Source of the DNA: Berberis thunbergii
Taxonomy: Eukaryota > Streptophyta > Magnoliopsida > Ranunculales > Berberidaceae
Assembly: GCA_003290165.1 (NCBI GenBank)
Contig: QNQO01000551.1
Location: 310,001-374,000, forward strand
DNA: 64,000 nucleotides
Reading direction: 5' to 3'
Part shown: positions 61,201 to 62,315 of the stretch, one piece after another
Position numbering within the stretch: position 1 is the stretch's first letter
Layout of the letters: the number at the start of each line of letters is the position of its first letter
The notes under the pieces: model-generated
The model's input: only the letters and a program-made list of their open reading frames with translations
Told to the model about the DNA's origin: nothing
The model's database searches: none
Program-made: the position numbers and the translations under genes

Positions 61201-62315
61201 CCCATTGAATCCAAAATATTTTCCATTTCAGCAACTGTTCCCTGAAATTATTGTTCATGATTTTCTCTCTGTTTTTGGTTGATCAGAATTGAAAGGCTAG
61301 AATTGTTTGATGAGTTTGAAGAATGGCACATGATGCAGGCAAGTTTCTAGACCTTTTCCATTAAATAAACATGATTTTCCAACTTGTATACTACCATTGT
61401 CTGTACACTTTCCTATTCAATCAAAGGTTCATAACCAAACAGATGTCACCAATTTATCTGAACACTTGAAATTTTCATGTGTATTTATTATATAGTGACG
61501 GTTACTATGATTATCTTCATCATCTTGGTTTGCTCTCCTTCATATGGGTCTCATTTATCCCAGTTTCCAAAATTAATTCCTCAGGATCCCATTTGTCAAT
61601 GTTCTTTAAACAAAGTTATGGTTTCTGTTCACTGCTTCCCTGATACCTTTTAGTCGGAGAAATAATATGGGGACTGTCAGTCTTTTTGCAATAGAAATTA
61701 AAGATGCACATTTTGATGGTGTATCCCAAGACAAAAATACAAATCTACAGATGGTTGAAAGTTGATGTTCGGCCCAACATGCCACCAGTGTTGTGCACAT
61801 GAGCAGTGCTTCGAGAAGTTCAATGGTGGTCCACTAGAATTTTTCGTAACAGATAGCTGCTACAATCATCCCAGTGACAAACATTTTGCAAGTCCTGGTT
61901 CTTCAGTTGGATGGAAATTCATGAAAATTCCTCGAGGTCCATGAGTCCATCCCATGTTATGGAAGCTGGAATGATTTTGCTAGCTGCAATATCTTCCTAG
62001 GAAGAATATAATTTGTTTGACGTGTAGAAATATTATTCCATGTATGCACTGCCATTTCATCATCTCACCAACCCCTCAGCAAAAAGGCCAATAGAACTGA
62101 TTTCTAATGATTTTCTTTAAATAATTTTCAGGAGCACTACTGCGTGGCTATTGCAATCAATGATGCCTTGGTATGCAAACATACCTTCCAGTCCAGTCCT
62201 TTTCTTTTCTACGTAATAAAACCTACATTGTTTTGACTTTGCTGTTTTTGCATTACTATAGGGTTTGTTTGGGAGTTATGGTTTCCCAAATGTGATCTCA
62301 CCAGCCTCTCCATGA
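8165..62315 (+). CDS. LCMT1: Leucine carboxyl methyltransferase 1 (PP2A methyltransferase), 13 exons
   Basis: The exons join as 8165-8241, 17752-17840, 17938-18077, 18253-18300, 18607-18688, 22395-22497, 32092-32212, 32297-32344, 42293-42376, 49440-49504, 61287-61338, 62132-62170 and 62262-62315. They total 1,002 nt and encode 333 residues with no internal stop, close to the family length (about 330). The protein is an S-adenosylmethionine-dependent enzyme that methylates the C-terminal leucine of the PP2A catalytic subunit. In Arabidopsis the orthologue (SBI1) dampens brassinosteroid receptor signalling. Visible motifs are the SAM-binding loop [10 protein letters not shown] (90-99), YVELDF (111-116), LLPVDLRD (157-164), [13 protein letters not shown] (187-199), [36 protein letters not shown] and EHYC near the C-terminus. 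All junction phases match. Eleven introns are GT-AG and intron 11 is GC-AG. Introns of 9,510, 3,706, 9,594, 9,948, 7,063 and 11,782 bp are filled by transposons. Start choice: first ATG after the leader, giving the family-like N-terminus. Confidence 0.95.
8242..9014. other. Intron 1, 5' part, no recognisable element
   Basis: The first part is pyrimidine-rich (many CTTTCC and TTCATTC words), and reading frames from exon 1 run on into it only by chance. From about 8815 the sequence has ATTTTCATTTCC-type words resembling the MITE at 9018, possibly a decayed relative. I see no transposon coding motif. Confidence 0.4.
9018..9293. mobile_element. Tourist-like MITE (PIF/Harbinger group)
   Basis: The terminal inverted repeats match over about 28 bp: GAACATCTTCAAGCATGGGG at the left, and the complement of the right end reads GAGCATCTCCCACCATGGGA. 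A TTA target duplication flanks it at 9015-9017 and 9294-9296. The size (276 bp), the TTA duplication and the GAGCATCTCC-type end are those of Tourist MITEs. It encodes nothing and sits in LCMT1 intron 1. Confidence 0.8.
9807..9879. repeat. Short tandem duplication, about 36 bp
   Basis: TTACAACTTTACATAGAAA followed by TACATCAACCACTGA recurs immediately downstream with two changes. It has no visible function and is probably a replication-slippage duplication inside intron 1. Confidence 0.75.
10285..10435. repeat. Dispersed repeat, related in inverse to 21190-21440
   Basis: The words CAATACGAGATA, TACATTTTGGTAT and TCCGATGAGAGTATCTGTG also occur, in the same order, on the minus strand of 21190-21440. 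This copy is shorter by an internal deletion. Further sequence at 10630-10700 (TGTTGGACACCTTGTCGGAC) may belong to the same family. The class is unknown. Confidence 0.55.
10436..11218. other. Intron 1 sequence without a clear element
   Basis: Apart from the GGACAC/GTCGGACAC words near 10640-10720 that link to the neighbouring repeat, I see no inverted repeat, coding motif or simple repeat. Confidence 0.4.
11622..13107. mobile_element. Foldback Mutator-like element, copy 1 (right end lost)
   Basis: The element is almost one long hairpin: arms at about 11650-12370 and 12500-13105 are complementary. For example CTGTCAGTAATTT near 12229 pairs with AAATTACTGACAG, and ATGCAAGATTTTGAAG near 12345 pairs with CTTCAAAATCTTGCAT. 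It starts with GGGCCATTTGCATATTGCC after TTATTTTTT. About 30 bp of its right terminus are missing, replaced by a second copy of the left flanking sequence, so it was part of a tandem duplication. No transposase is encoded. Confidence 0.7.
13262..14874. mobile_element. Foldback Mutator-like element, copy 2 (complete)
   Basis: It is a second, intact copy of the 11622-13107 element, 1,613 bp long. The ends are GGGTCATTTGCATAT and its complement ATATGCAAATGACCC. The flanks are TTATTTTTT (13253-13261) and TCATTTTTT (14875-14883), a 9-bp duplication with one mismatch, as expected for Mutator-like transposition. The two arms pair over roughly 700 bp with a central spacer near 14180. It contains no coding sequence. 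If transcribed within the LCMT1 pre-mRNA, the arms could form long double-stranded RNA. Confidence 0.75.
15033..16612. other. Intron 1 sequence, unassigned
   Basis: No gene is visible. At 15650-15950 words such as AAGTGGTCC recur, and the sequence looks like non-coding transposon relic, but no ends can be paired. The frame at 16022-16234 has no family resemblance. Confidence 0.35.
16613..17262. mobile_element. Non-autonomous hAT element (hAT-1), exact 8-bp target duplication
   Basis: Both ends are CAGTGTTCTAAAAATCG in inverted orientation. TGTTTTAC occurs directly before (16605-16612) and directly after (17263-17270), a perfect 8-bp duplication. Next to the right end (17110-17210) lie many copies of a CCTAGAC/CCCAGAC word, and related GCCTAGGCG words lie next to the left end: subterminal repeats typical of hAT transposase binding sites. 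No transposase is encoded. It lies in intron 1, 489 bp before exon 2. Confidence 0.88.
17271..17751 (+). other. Intron 1, 3' part
   Basis: Ordinary intron sequence. T-rich stretches lead to the acceptor at 17751. No repeat or gene is seen. Confidence 0.5.
17752..17840 (+). CDS. LCMT1: LCMT1 exon 2
   Basis: It completes Leu26 and encodes the conserved block [16 protein letters not shown] and the arginine-rich [13 protein letters not shown]. The acceptor is TAAAG|A at 17751 and the donor GAG|GTATGA. The 97-bp intron 2 follows. Confidence 0.93.
17938..18077 (+). CDS. LCMT1: LCMT1 exon 3 (SAM-binding motif)
   Basis: It encodes residues 57-102 after completing Gly56. The exon carries [16 protein letters not shown] and the glycine-rich SAM-binding loop [10 protein letters not shown], the main nucleotide-binding signature of the family. 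The donor CAG|GTTCGT closes the exon in phase 0. Confidence 0.95.
18253..18300 (+). CDS. LCMT1: LCMT1 exon 4
   Basis: Sixteen codons (residues 103-118) carry [10 protein letters not shown]. The acidic residue after the second strand is expected to contact the SAM ribose, as in class I methyltransferases. The acceptor is TACAG|G and the donor GAG|GTGCAA. The exon is in phase 0 at both ends. Confidence 0.93.
18607..18688 (+). CDS. LCMT1: LCMT1 exon 5
   Basis: It encodes residues 119-145 ([20 protein letters not shown]...) plus the first base of Glu146. The donor is GAG|GTAAAT at 18689. Exons 2-5 lie within 940 bp. Confidence 0.93.
19306..19547. mobile_element. MITE inside the intron-5 LINE
   Basis: The ends AGTGACTTTTTGACA (left) and the complement of GTTAAAAAGTCACT (right) form an inverted repeat. 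ACAATGGAATG precedes and ACAACGGAATG follows, a near-perfect duplication of 9-11 bp that suggests a Mutator-type element. The interior is C-rich with CACCACC words and has no transposase. Confidence 0.55.
20532..20618. repeat. 43-bp tandem duplication inside a LINE relic
   Basis: The unit starting TATGGAACAAACCTACCATC occurs twice in a row with a single base difference. It must postdate the LINE insertion. Confidence 0.85.
21190..21440. repeat. Dispersed repeat, inverse relative of 10285-10435
   Basis: Read on the minus strand it shares TCCGATGAGAGTATCTGTG, GTACATTTTAGTAT and CAATACGAGATA in the same order as the + strand at 10285-10435. It has GTGTCGAC/GTCGACAC words at its edge. The class is unknown. 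Confidence 0.55.
21441..22394 (+). other. Intron 5, 3' part
   Basis: No element is recognised. The minus frames at 21426-21629 and 21886-22104 have no family features. The stretch ends in the acceptor of exon 6. Confidence 0.4.
22395..22497 (+). CDS. LCMT1: LCMT1 exon 6
   Basis: It encodes residues 147-179, including [19 protein letters not shown]. The acceptor is ATGCAG|AG at 22394. An alternative AG at 22370-22371 would shift the frame, so the downstream AG was chosen; it also gives the family sequence [14 protein letters not shown]. The donor is AAG|GTGTGT. Confidence 0.92.
22547..22617. repeat. Compound microsatellite (GC/AC)n and (ATT)n
   Basis: GCGCGC and a run of AC units (about 22549-22567) are followed by an ATT/TTA run to about 22615. 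The (TAA)n on the minus strand abuts the 3' end of a minus-strand LINE and may be its tail. Confidence 0.9.
22620..23534 (-). mobile_element. LINE relic, 3' part (continues at 31461-31745)
   Basis: Minus-strand frames carry the region after the LINE reverse transcriptase: [31 protein letters not shown], and the zinc-binding block with [27 protein letters not shown]. The element is cut at 23534 by the Ty3/gypsy insertion. The upstream coding sequence resumes on the other side, so that [13 protein letters not shown] joins the frame again. It is dead through frameshifts. Confidence 0.8.
23535..23857 (+). repeat. 5' LTR of gypsy A
   Basis: It begins TGTCACAGC and ends near GTCATCA at about 23857, or up to 23886 if the ATCAACC copy is the true end. 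It is colinear with the 3' LTR once the hAT insertion there is removed. The words GAACAGTTAGAAAGGG and GGTGGCAACCGTCTAGAGG are shared with the other LTR with few changes. Confidence 0.75.
23891..26240 (+). pseudogene. gag of gypsy A (broken)
   Basis: A coiled-coil-like segment ([20 protein letters not shown], 23983) is followed in another frame by [20 protein letters not shown] and the W-F-L-D-Y block: the retrotransposon gag domain that assembles particles. After the hAT insertion come Q/N/T-rich frames and a zinc knuckle start, GLCYNCDE (near 26124), whose downstream His/Cys are lost. Stops occur near the start (after about six codons from the ATG at 23891) and throughout. It is not functional. 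Confidence 0.7.
24629..25790. mobile_element. Non-autonomous hAT element (hAT-2) in gypsy A gag
   Basis: The left end is TAGGGATGGCAGTGGGGCG; the complement of the right end is TAGGCAACGGGGCGG. CTTGTGAG (24621-24628) and CTTGCGAG (25791-25798) form an 8-bp duplication with one transition. GGATATCCGC/GGATACGG words near both ends are subterminal repeats. It has no transposase frame. It entered after gypsy A. Confidence 0.82.
26276..28170 (+). pseudogene. Protease, reverse transcriptase and RNase H of gypsy A (broken)
   Basis: The aspartic protease has [10 protein letters not shown] (about 26365), and a stop follows at 26507-26509. The next frame (26516-27430) carries the reverse transcriptase: [19 protein letters not shown], the MPFGLTNAP block and FFDDILVYS, whose catalytic Asp pair is intact. 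A stop at 27428-27430 and another near 27608 interrupt the thumb. RNase H (27752-28060) shows [21 protein letters not shown] and [10 protein letters not shown]. These would act on the retrotransposon RNA in virus-like particles. The frame breaks rule out an active polyprotein. Confidence 0.85.
28818..30050 (+). pseudogene. Integrase and C-terminal region of gypsy A (broken)
   Basis: The N-terminal zinc part shows [20 protein letters not shown], and a C-X2-C block read in a shifted frame. The catalytic core is scattered over three frames (28900-29570). The end (29566-29913) is cleaner: [20 protein letters not shown], then [20 protein letters not shown] and [12 protein letters not shown], the GPY/F-type DNA-binding module. 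A shifted frame after 29913 reads [18 protein letters not shown], like a chromodomain-type tail. It is dead. Confidence 0.8.
30057..31460 (+). repeat. 3' LTR of gypsy A, interrupted by hAT-3
   Basis: LTR sequence at 30057-30160 and 31226-31460 matches the 5' LTR in two halves; the gap is a hAT element. A purine-rich stretch (GAGGACGAGGATTTGGAGAAG, then TAGAAGG) lies just before it and probably holds the polypurine tract. The last part has an extra AGTTAAATAGAGAGA duplication near 31300. Confidence 0.8.
30161..31225. mobile_element. Non-autonomous hAT element (hAT-3) in the 3' LTR of gypsy A
   Basis: Ends CAGTGTAGTTAAGGCG and the complement of CGCCTTAACAACACTG form the inverted repeat. The flanks AAAGTAAT (30153-30160) and AAAGTAGT (31226-31233) form an 8-bp duplication; the unoccupied 5' LTR reads AAAGTAGT at the same place. 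GAGGCG/CGCCTC words next to both ends are subterminal repeats. The interior is an A-rich run (30720-30930) without transposase. Confidence 0.88.
31461..31745 (-). mobile_element. LINE relic, second part (continuation of 22620-23534)
   Basis: On the minus strand this reads [24 protein letters not shown] sequence leading straight into the frame that resumes at 23534. It therefore belongs to the same LINE, split by gypsy A. The left boundary against intron DNA near 31745 is approximate. Confidence 0.65.
31746..32091 (+). other. Intron 6, 3' part
   Basis: AT-rich intron sequence with an A-run near 31885. No element or gene is seen. It ends with the exon 7 acceptor. Confidence 0.45.
32092..32212 (+). 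CDS. LCMT1: LCMT1 exon 7
   Basis: It completes Ser180 and encodes 181-220, with [19 protein letters not shown] and AVFFLYEQ. By analogy with human LCMT1, the Glu in AECVLIYL is in the SAM/substrate pocket. The acceptor is CATCAG|C and the donor CAG|GTTCAT. It lies just after transposon-filled intron 6. Confidence 0.95.
32297..32344 (+). CDS. LCMT1: LCMT1 exon 8
   Basis: Sixteen codons encode [16 protein letters not shown] (residues 221-236), a strongly conserved helix of plant LCMT proteins. The acceptor is TTCACAG|A and the donor GAG|GTATAC. It is only 84 bp from exon 7. Confidence 0.95.
32345..32640 (+). other. Intron 8, 5' part
   Basis: T-rich ordinary intron sequence. No repeat or coding motif is seen. 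Confidence 0.45.
32660..33075. repeat. Diverged direct repeat with a tRNA-like B box (possible SINE)
   Basis: Two segments of about 95 bp (near 32670-32765 and 32905-33000) share GGTTGTGTCC, AAGTGTGA, TGCACTATTA and ACCAAGGC. Downstream, CATGTTCGATCCCCG (near 33043) resembles the RNA polymerase III B box. A SINE-like origin is possible, but no clear A box or tail is seen. Confidence 0.35.
33385..33690 (-). repeat. 3' LTR of gypsy B
   Basis: It matches 38661-39011: both have TTATTTATAATAATCCTAAC and end (on the + strand) with CTAAATACCATCA. It is shorter than the other LTR by internal deletions. Confidence 0.75.
33700..35480 (-). pseudogene. Integrase core and C-terminal part of gypsy B (interrupted)
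   Basis: Minus-strand frame 33678-34046 begins [21 protein letters not shown] and continues with VDLTPFRGD, the end of a Ty3/gypsy integrase. On the far side of a family-R insertion (34264-34817), minus frames from 35100 to 34850 read [11 protein letters not shown] and LKLSTAFHP, the catalytic core with its central Asp. Upstream, 35160-35470 has the first strand of the core ([10 protein letters not shown]). The stop codons and the insertion make it non-functional. Confidence 0.72.
34264..34817 (-). repeat. Family-R repeat, copy 2 (minus)
   Basis: Its left edge AAAGATTGTGATTTCG is the reverse of the right end of copies at 11219-15032 and 35720-36288. Shared words include GAAATTACGAAAAGAAAAAG (minus strand) and the TATACCCTCGAAATTCATTA-like segment. 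It interrupts the integrase of gypsy B. Confidence 0.65.
35720..36288 (+). repeat. Family-R repeat, copy 3 (plus)
   Basis: It is colinear with copy 1 over TTATTGATTTTTGAAACCA, TGTGTTTAATAGATTTATTT and ATATACCCTCGAAATTCATT, and ends CAAAATCACAATCCTT. It is not interrupted by the foldback element and so represents the empty site (around 36135-36155). It lies in inverted orientation to copy 2, 0.9 kb away. The left border is approximate. Confidence 0.65.
36289..37745 (-). pseudogene. Reverse transcriptase, RNase H and integrase zinc part of gypsy B (broken)
   Basis: From high to low coordinates the minus strand reads the reverse transcriptase: [24 protein letters not shown] (37660-37560, with breaks), [19 protein letters not shown] (near 37480), YFDDIRIF with its Asp pair (near 37330). 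Then come RNase H remnants (36850-36560; [10 protein letters not shown], near 36600) and the start of integrase, [15 protein letters not shown] (near 36390-36340). The order confirms Ty3/gypsy. Multiple stops show it is dead. Confidence 0.8.
37746..38655 (-). pseudogene. gag/protease remnant of gypsy B
   Basis: Minus-strand sequence between the reverse transcriptase and the 5' LTR. A weak protease-like segment with [16 protein letters not shown] words lies near 38300-38170. The left-over region is much shorter than a full gag, so most of gag is deleted. The 172-residue + frame at 38106-38624 is a shadow of this strand. Confidence 0.45.
38661..39011 (-). repeat. 5' LTR of gypsy B
   Basis: It ends next to ATCAGAGCGAGAACG on the minus strand, a plausible remnant of the initiator-methionine tRNA primer site (TATCAGAGC). 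It is followed on the + strand by AATTT, the target duplication shared with the other LTR. Confidence 0.7.
39017..39379 (+). other. Intron 8 spacer
   Basis: AT-rich sequence with no gene or repeat that I recognise. Confidence 0.4.
39380..41040 (+). mobile_element. LINE relic interrupted by hAT-4
   Basis: Reading across the hAT insertion (39664-40398), the sequence gives RAVLSNM, ALRVLRRMIRNFL, then [11 protein letters not shown] and MGGLS. This is the same C-terminal reverse transcriptase region as in the relics at 19700 and 50040. Frames are broken throughout. The 3' region to about 41040 has KFRYDVW and later blocks. Boundaries are approximate. Confidence 0.65.
39664..40398. mobile_element. 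Non-autonomous hAT element (hAT-4) in a LINE
   Basis: Both ends are TAGGGGTGGGCA in inverted orientation, followed inside by repeated GGGATGGGA/ATCCCATCCC words. The flanks AGTGTGTA and ACTATGTA are an 8-bp duplication with two mismatches. It has no transposase. It splits the LINE at 39380-41040. Confidence 0.78.
41112..41665 (-). mobile_element. LINE relic, reverse transcriptase C-terminal part
   Basis: Minus-strand frames give [13 protein letters not shown] (near 41580), then [35 protein letters not shown]: the conserved block after the LINE reverse transcriptase catalytic centre. It is 5'-truncated, with one stop between the two parts. It lies tail to tail with the + strand LINE at 39380-41040. 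Confidence 0.75.
41666..41735. repeat. (TTTA)n microsatellite
   Basis: A run of TTTA/ATTT units with a few interruptions, followed by ordinary intron sequence. Confidence 0.85.
41736..42292 (+). other. Intron 8, 3' part
   Basis: No transposon or gene is recognised. T-rich sequence leads to the exon 9 acceptor. Confidence 0.45.
42293..42376 (+). CDS. LCMT1: LCMT1 exon 9
   Basis: It encodes residues 237-264: [15 protein letters not shown], then [12 protein letters not shown]. The acceptor is TTTGCAG|A and the donor CAG|GTATCT, both strong. The exon is an 84-bp island between a 9.9-kb and a 7.1-kb intron. Confidence 0.95.
42377..43014 (+). other. Intron 9, 5' part
   Basis: The stretch 42550-42730 (ending in TTGAAAAAAAAT) may be a short retroposed tail, but I see no coding motif. 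Confidence 0.35.
43015..43143. repeat. Minisatellite of ACACAGA / ACACATA / ACACAAA units
   Basis: About 17 units of 7-8 bp, all built on ACACAxA with x = G, T or A. Same-type units are clustered (four AGA, then ATA, then AAA). Both strands stay open in some frames, but the peptides are pure repeat. Confidence 0.9.
43208..43265. repeat. (ATT)n microsatellite
   Basis: About 19 ATT units with one GTT interruption. Confidence 0.92.
43266..44025. other. Intron 9 spacer, possible minus-strand LINE tail
   Basis: A T-run at about 43541-43550 followed by TGAGATAATG could be the poly(A) tail of a minus-strand LINE fragment covering 43541-43860. The 69-residue minus frame there has no diagnostic motif. 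Confidence 0.3.
44026..44186. repeat. Simple repeats (CTTT)n and (AAAAAG)n/(AAG)n
   Basis: A short CTTT run at about 44027-44050 and an A/G-only tract at 44080-44186 grading from AAAAAG to AAGAAG units. The two tracts are roughly complementary and could fold. Confidence 0.88.
44187..44752 (+). other. Intron 9 spacer
   Basis: No gene or repeat is recognised. Confidence 0.4.
44753..44965 (+). repeat. Segmental duplication, copy 1 (with plastid trnS-like core)
   Basis: Colinear with 45212-45415 from GTATGGTGTCAACCCA to GAGGGGTGGTA. This copy is 9 bp longer because of an extra CGGAGAAAT near the tRNA start. The core is a plastid-type trnS relic. Confidence 0.85.
44820..44902 (+). pseudogene. 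trnS(UGA)-like pseudogene of plastid type, copy 1
   Basis: It contains GGCCGAGTGGTTGATAGCTC (D arm), CCGGTCTTGAA (5' side of the anticodon arm) and GGGCTCGAATCCCTCTCTCT (T arm and acceptor). These agree with the chloroplast serine tRNA (UGA) as I know it. The 3' side of the anticodon stem and half of the variable arm are missing: CTTGAA jumps to CAAAGAAC. A 9-bp insertion also breaks the acceptor/D boundary. It cannot fold as a working tRNA. Confidence 0.75.
45212..45415 (+). repeat. Segmental duplication, copy 2
   Basis: Second copy of the 44753-44965 segment, 246 bp downstream of the first, in direct orientation, with roughly 10% differences. It lacks the 9-bp insertion. Confidence 0.85.
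45279..45352 (+). pseudogene. trnS(UGA)-like pseudogene of plastid type, copy 2
   Basis: It starts GGAGAGATGGCCGAATGG and has the same gap in the anticodon/variable region as copy 1 (CTTGAACAAAGAAC). The T arm GGGCTCGAATCCC is kept, and the acceptor end is CTTCATCTCC. The shared deletion shows it was lost before the duplication. Confidence 0.75.
45430..47865 (+). mobile_element. LINE relic with much of the reverse transcriptase
   Basis: Broken + frames follow the L1-type order: [16 protein letters not shown] and [11 protein letters not shown] (45590-45690), [17 protein letters not shown] (45772), [20 protein letters not shown] (45850), RQGDPPSP (near 46030), [10 protein letters not shown] (46160; the usual YADD has become YADG), a [14 protein letters not shown] block (46370), then [15 protein letters not shown]. 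The C-terminal zinc-binding part is at 47296-47480 ([22 protein letters not shown]). An A-run near 47853 may be its tail. Stops and frameshifts make it dead. Confidence 0.82.
48110..49170 (-). mobile_element. LINE relic, minus strand
   Basis: On the minus strand, fragments such as CESREHLFL (near 48190) match the zinc-binding end of LINE polyproteins, with [13 protein letters not shown] further upstream. No frame stays open for long. Boundaries are approximate. Confidence 0.5.
49171..49439 (+). other. Intron 9, 3' part
   Basis: T-rich intron sequence up to the exon 10 acceptor. No repeat is seen. Confidence 0.45.
49440..49504 (+). CDS. LCMT1: LCMT1 exon 10
   Basis: It encodes residues 265-285 ([20 protein letters not shown] and one more Arg) plus two bases of Arg286. 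The acceptor is TTTCAG|A and the donor CAG|GTAACT. The 65-bp exon is isolated between LINE relics, and the 11.8-kb intron 10 follows. Confidence 0.95.
49845..51297 (+). mobile_element. LINE relic in intron 10
   Basis: It begins with [15 protein letters not shown] and [20 protein letters not shown], the region after the LINE reverse transcriptase centre. It goes on with [20 protein letters not shown] (50110-50165) and then the linker to the zinc-binding end. It closes with an A-run at 51288-51297, probably the poly(A) tail. It is 5'-truncated and full of stops, of the same family as the relics at 18955 and 39380. Confidence 0.75.
51298..52639. other. Intron 10 spacer, unassigned
   Basis: 51560-51780 is C/T-rich like a plant 5' leader and contains a short ATG frame that stops after ten codons. 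It may be a captured promoter/leader or retroelement 5' region. The rest (to 52639) is AT-rich without motifs. Confidence 0.35.
52640..53560 (+). pseudogene. Retroelement ORF1/gag-like fragment
   Basis: + strand frames from about 52960 on ([14 protein letters not shown]; then [15 protein letters not shown]; 53345-53554 [19 protein letters not shown]) are hydrophilic and Ser/Asp-rich, like a LINE ORF1 or gag tail. I see no zinc knuckle or other signature. It lies upstream of, and may belong with, the LINE relic at 54330. Confidence 0.35.
53561..54329. other. Intron 10 spacer
   Basis: No gene or repeat is recognised except a short (TA)n near 54200. Confidence 0.4.
54330..55075 (+). mobile_element. 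LINE relic, zinc-binding end
   Basis: Segment [20 protein letters not shown] with [11 protein letters not shown] (54880-54970) is the typical start of the zinc-binding reverse transcriptase tail of plant LINEs. Upstream frames (54341-54550) are compatible with the linker region. It has multiple stops. Confidence 0.6.
55178..55762 (+). repeat. 5' LTR of element C
   Basis: 585 bp, from TGTCACGAGCC to GCACGTGACA. It contains several TTCTAGA and CTAGAAG words and a TATAAATAGG box near 55510 that would serve as the element promoter. Confidence 0.92.
55765..55776 (+). promoter_or_regulatory. Primer binding site, initiator Met tRNA
   Basis: TGGTATCAGAGC, complementary to the 3' end of plant initiator methionine tRNA, two bases after the 5' LTR. 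Confidence 0.9.
55862..57170 (+). pseudogene. gag of element C (broken)
   Basis: The ATG at 55862 gives about 11 good codons and then shifts frame. The main frame continues from 55896 with a long coiled coil ([20 protein letters not shown]) and reads [24 protein letters not shown] at 56457-56459 (a Trp codon in relatives, G to A) and a TAA at 56609-56611 follow. The retrotransposon gag block is at 56460-56760 ([20 protein letters not shown]). The zinc knuckle [13 protein letters not shown] (near 56970) has spacing CX2CX3HX4C, one residue shorter than the common form. Confidence 0.85.
57171..57575 (+). pseudogene. Aspartic protease of element C (broken)
   Basis: [13 protein letters not shown] (near 57219) holds the catalytic D-T-G. 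A TAG at 57285-57287 interrupts just after it. The rest, [20 protein letters not shown] and [13 protein letters not shown], completes the fold. A TAA at 57573-57575 (probably from CAA) separates it from the reverse transcriptase. Confidence 0.85.
57576..59003 (+). pseudogene. Reverse transcriptase and RNase H of element C (broken)
   Basis: 57576-58022 has [43 protein letters not shown] at 58020-58022 (probably from CAA) comes before [17 protein letters not shown]. The long frame 58068-59003 (311 codons) has [12 protein letters not shown], the catalytic YLDDIVVYS near 58229, [11 protein letters not shown], and RNase H with [25 protein letters not shown] and [12 protein letters not shown]. Catalytic Asp and Glu residues are intact. 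A TGA (probably from CGA) ends it at 59001-59003. Confidence 0.9.
59004..60240 (+). pseudogene. Integrase of element C (broken)
   Basis: The zinc part is [20 protein letters not shown] and CLVCQQDK, after a TAA at 59229-59231 that falls between the two histidines. The core (59390-59876) has [29 protein letters not shown] and SDGKTERVN, so the D, D and E of the active site are all present. A TAG at 59874-59876 (probably from CAG) breaks the end of the core. The C-terminal module has [33 protein letters not shown], and after a frameshift near 60175 [13 protein letters not shown]. Confidence 0.9.
60290..60490 (+). pseudogene. Chromodomain of element C integrase
   Basis: Read as [14 protein letters not shown], then a TGA at 60354-60356 (probably from CGA), then [20 protein letters not shown] and [14 protein letters not shown]. 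This is a chromodomain with its W-K-G-L and S-W-E marks, which in chromoviruses directs integration to histone-marked chromatin. Confidence 0.88.
60508..60521 (+). promoter_or_regulatory. Polypurine tract of element C
   Basis: TGGGTGGGGGAGAA stands directly before the 3' LTR start and would prime plus-strand DNA synthesis. Confidence 0.85.
60522..61115 (+). repeat. 3' LTR of element C
   Basis: 594 bp; it differs from the 5' LTR by a 9-bp duplication near 60570 (CATCCAAGG) and about 18 substitutions, nearly all transitions. Confidence 0.92.
61287..61338 (+). CDS. LCMT1: LCMT1 exon 11 with GC donor
   Basis: It encodes [17 protein letters not shown] (residues 287-303). The acceptor is GATCAG|A. 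The donor reads CAG|GCAAGT, so intron 11 is a GC-AG intron with an otherwise perfect consensus. The next GT (61343) would add four bases and break the frame. Confidence 0.93.
61339..62131 (+). other. Intron 11 (GC-AG), no element seen
   Basis: 793 bp of ordinary intron sequence. The frames at 61606-61800 (minus) and 61762-61944 (plus) have no family resemblance. Confidence 0.6.
62132..62170 (+). CDS. LCMT1: LCMT1 exon 12
   Basis: Thirteen codons encode [13 protein letters not shown] (residues 304-316). The acceptor is TTTTCAG|G and the donor TTG|GTATGC. It is in phase 0 at both ends, with a 91-bp intron to the last exon. Confidence 0.94.
62262..62315 (+). CDS. LCMT1: LCMT1 exon 13 and stop
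   Basis: It encodes the C-terminal [17 protein letters not shown] and TGA at 62313-62315. The acceptor is ACTATAG|G. The Gly-Phe-rich tail is like that of other plant LCMT proteins. The 3' untranslated region follows; I cannot place the poly(A) site. Confidence 0.93.
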   Translation, partial: GLFGSYGFPNVISPASP

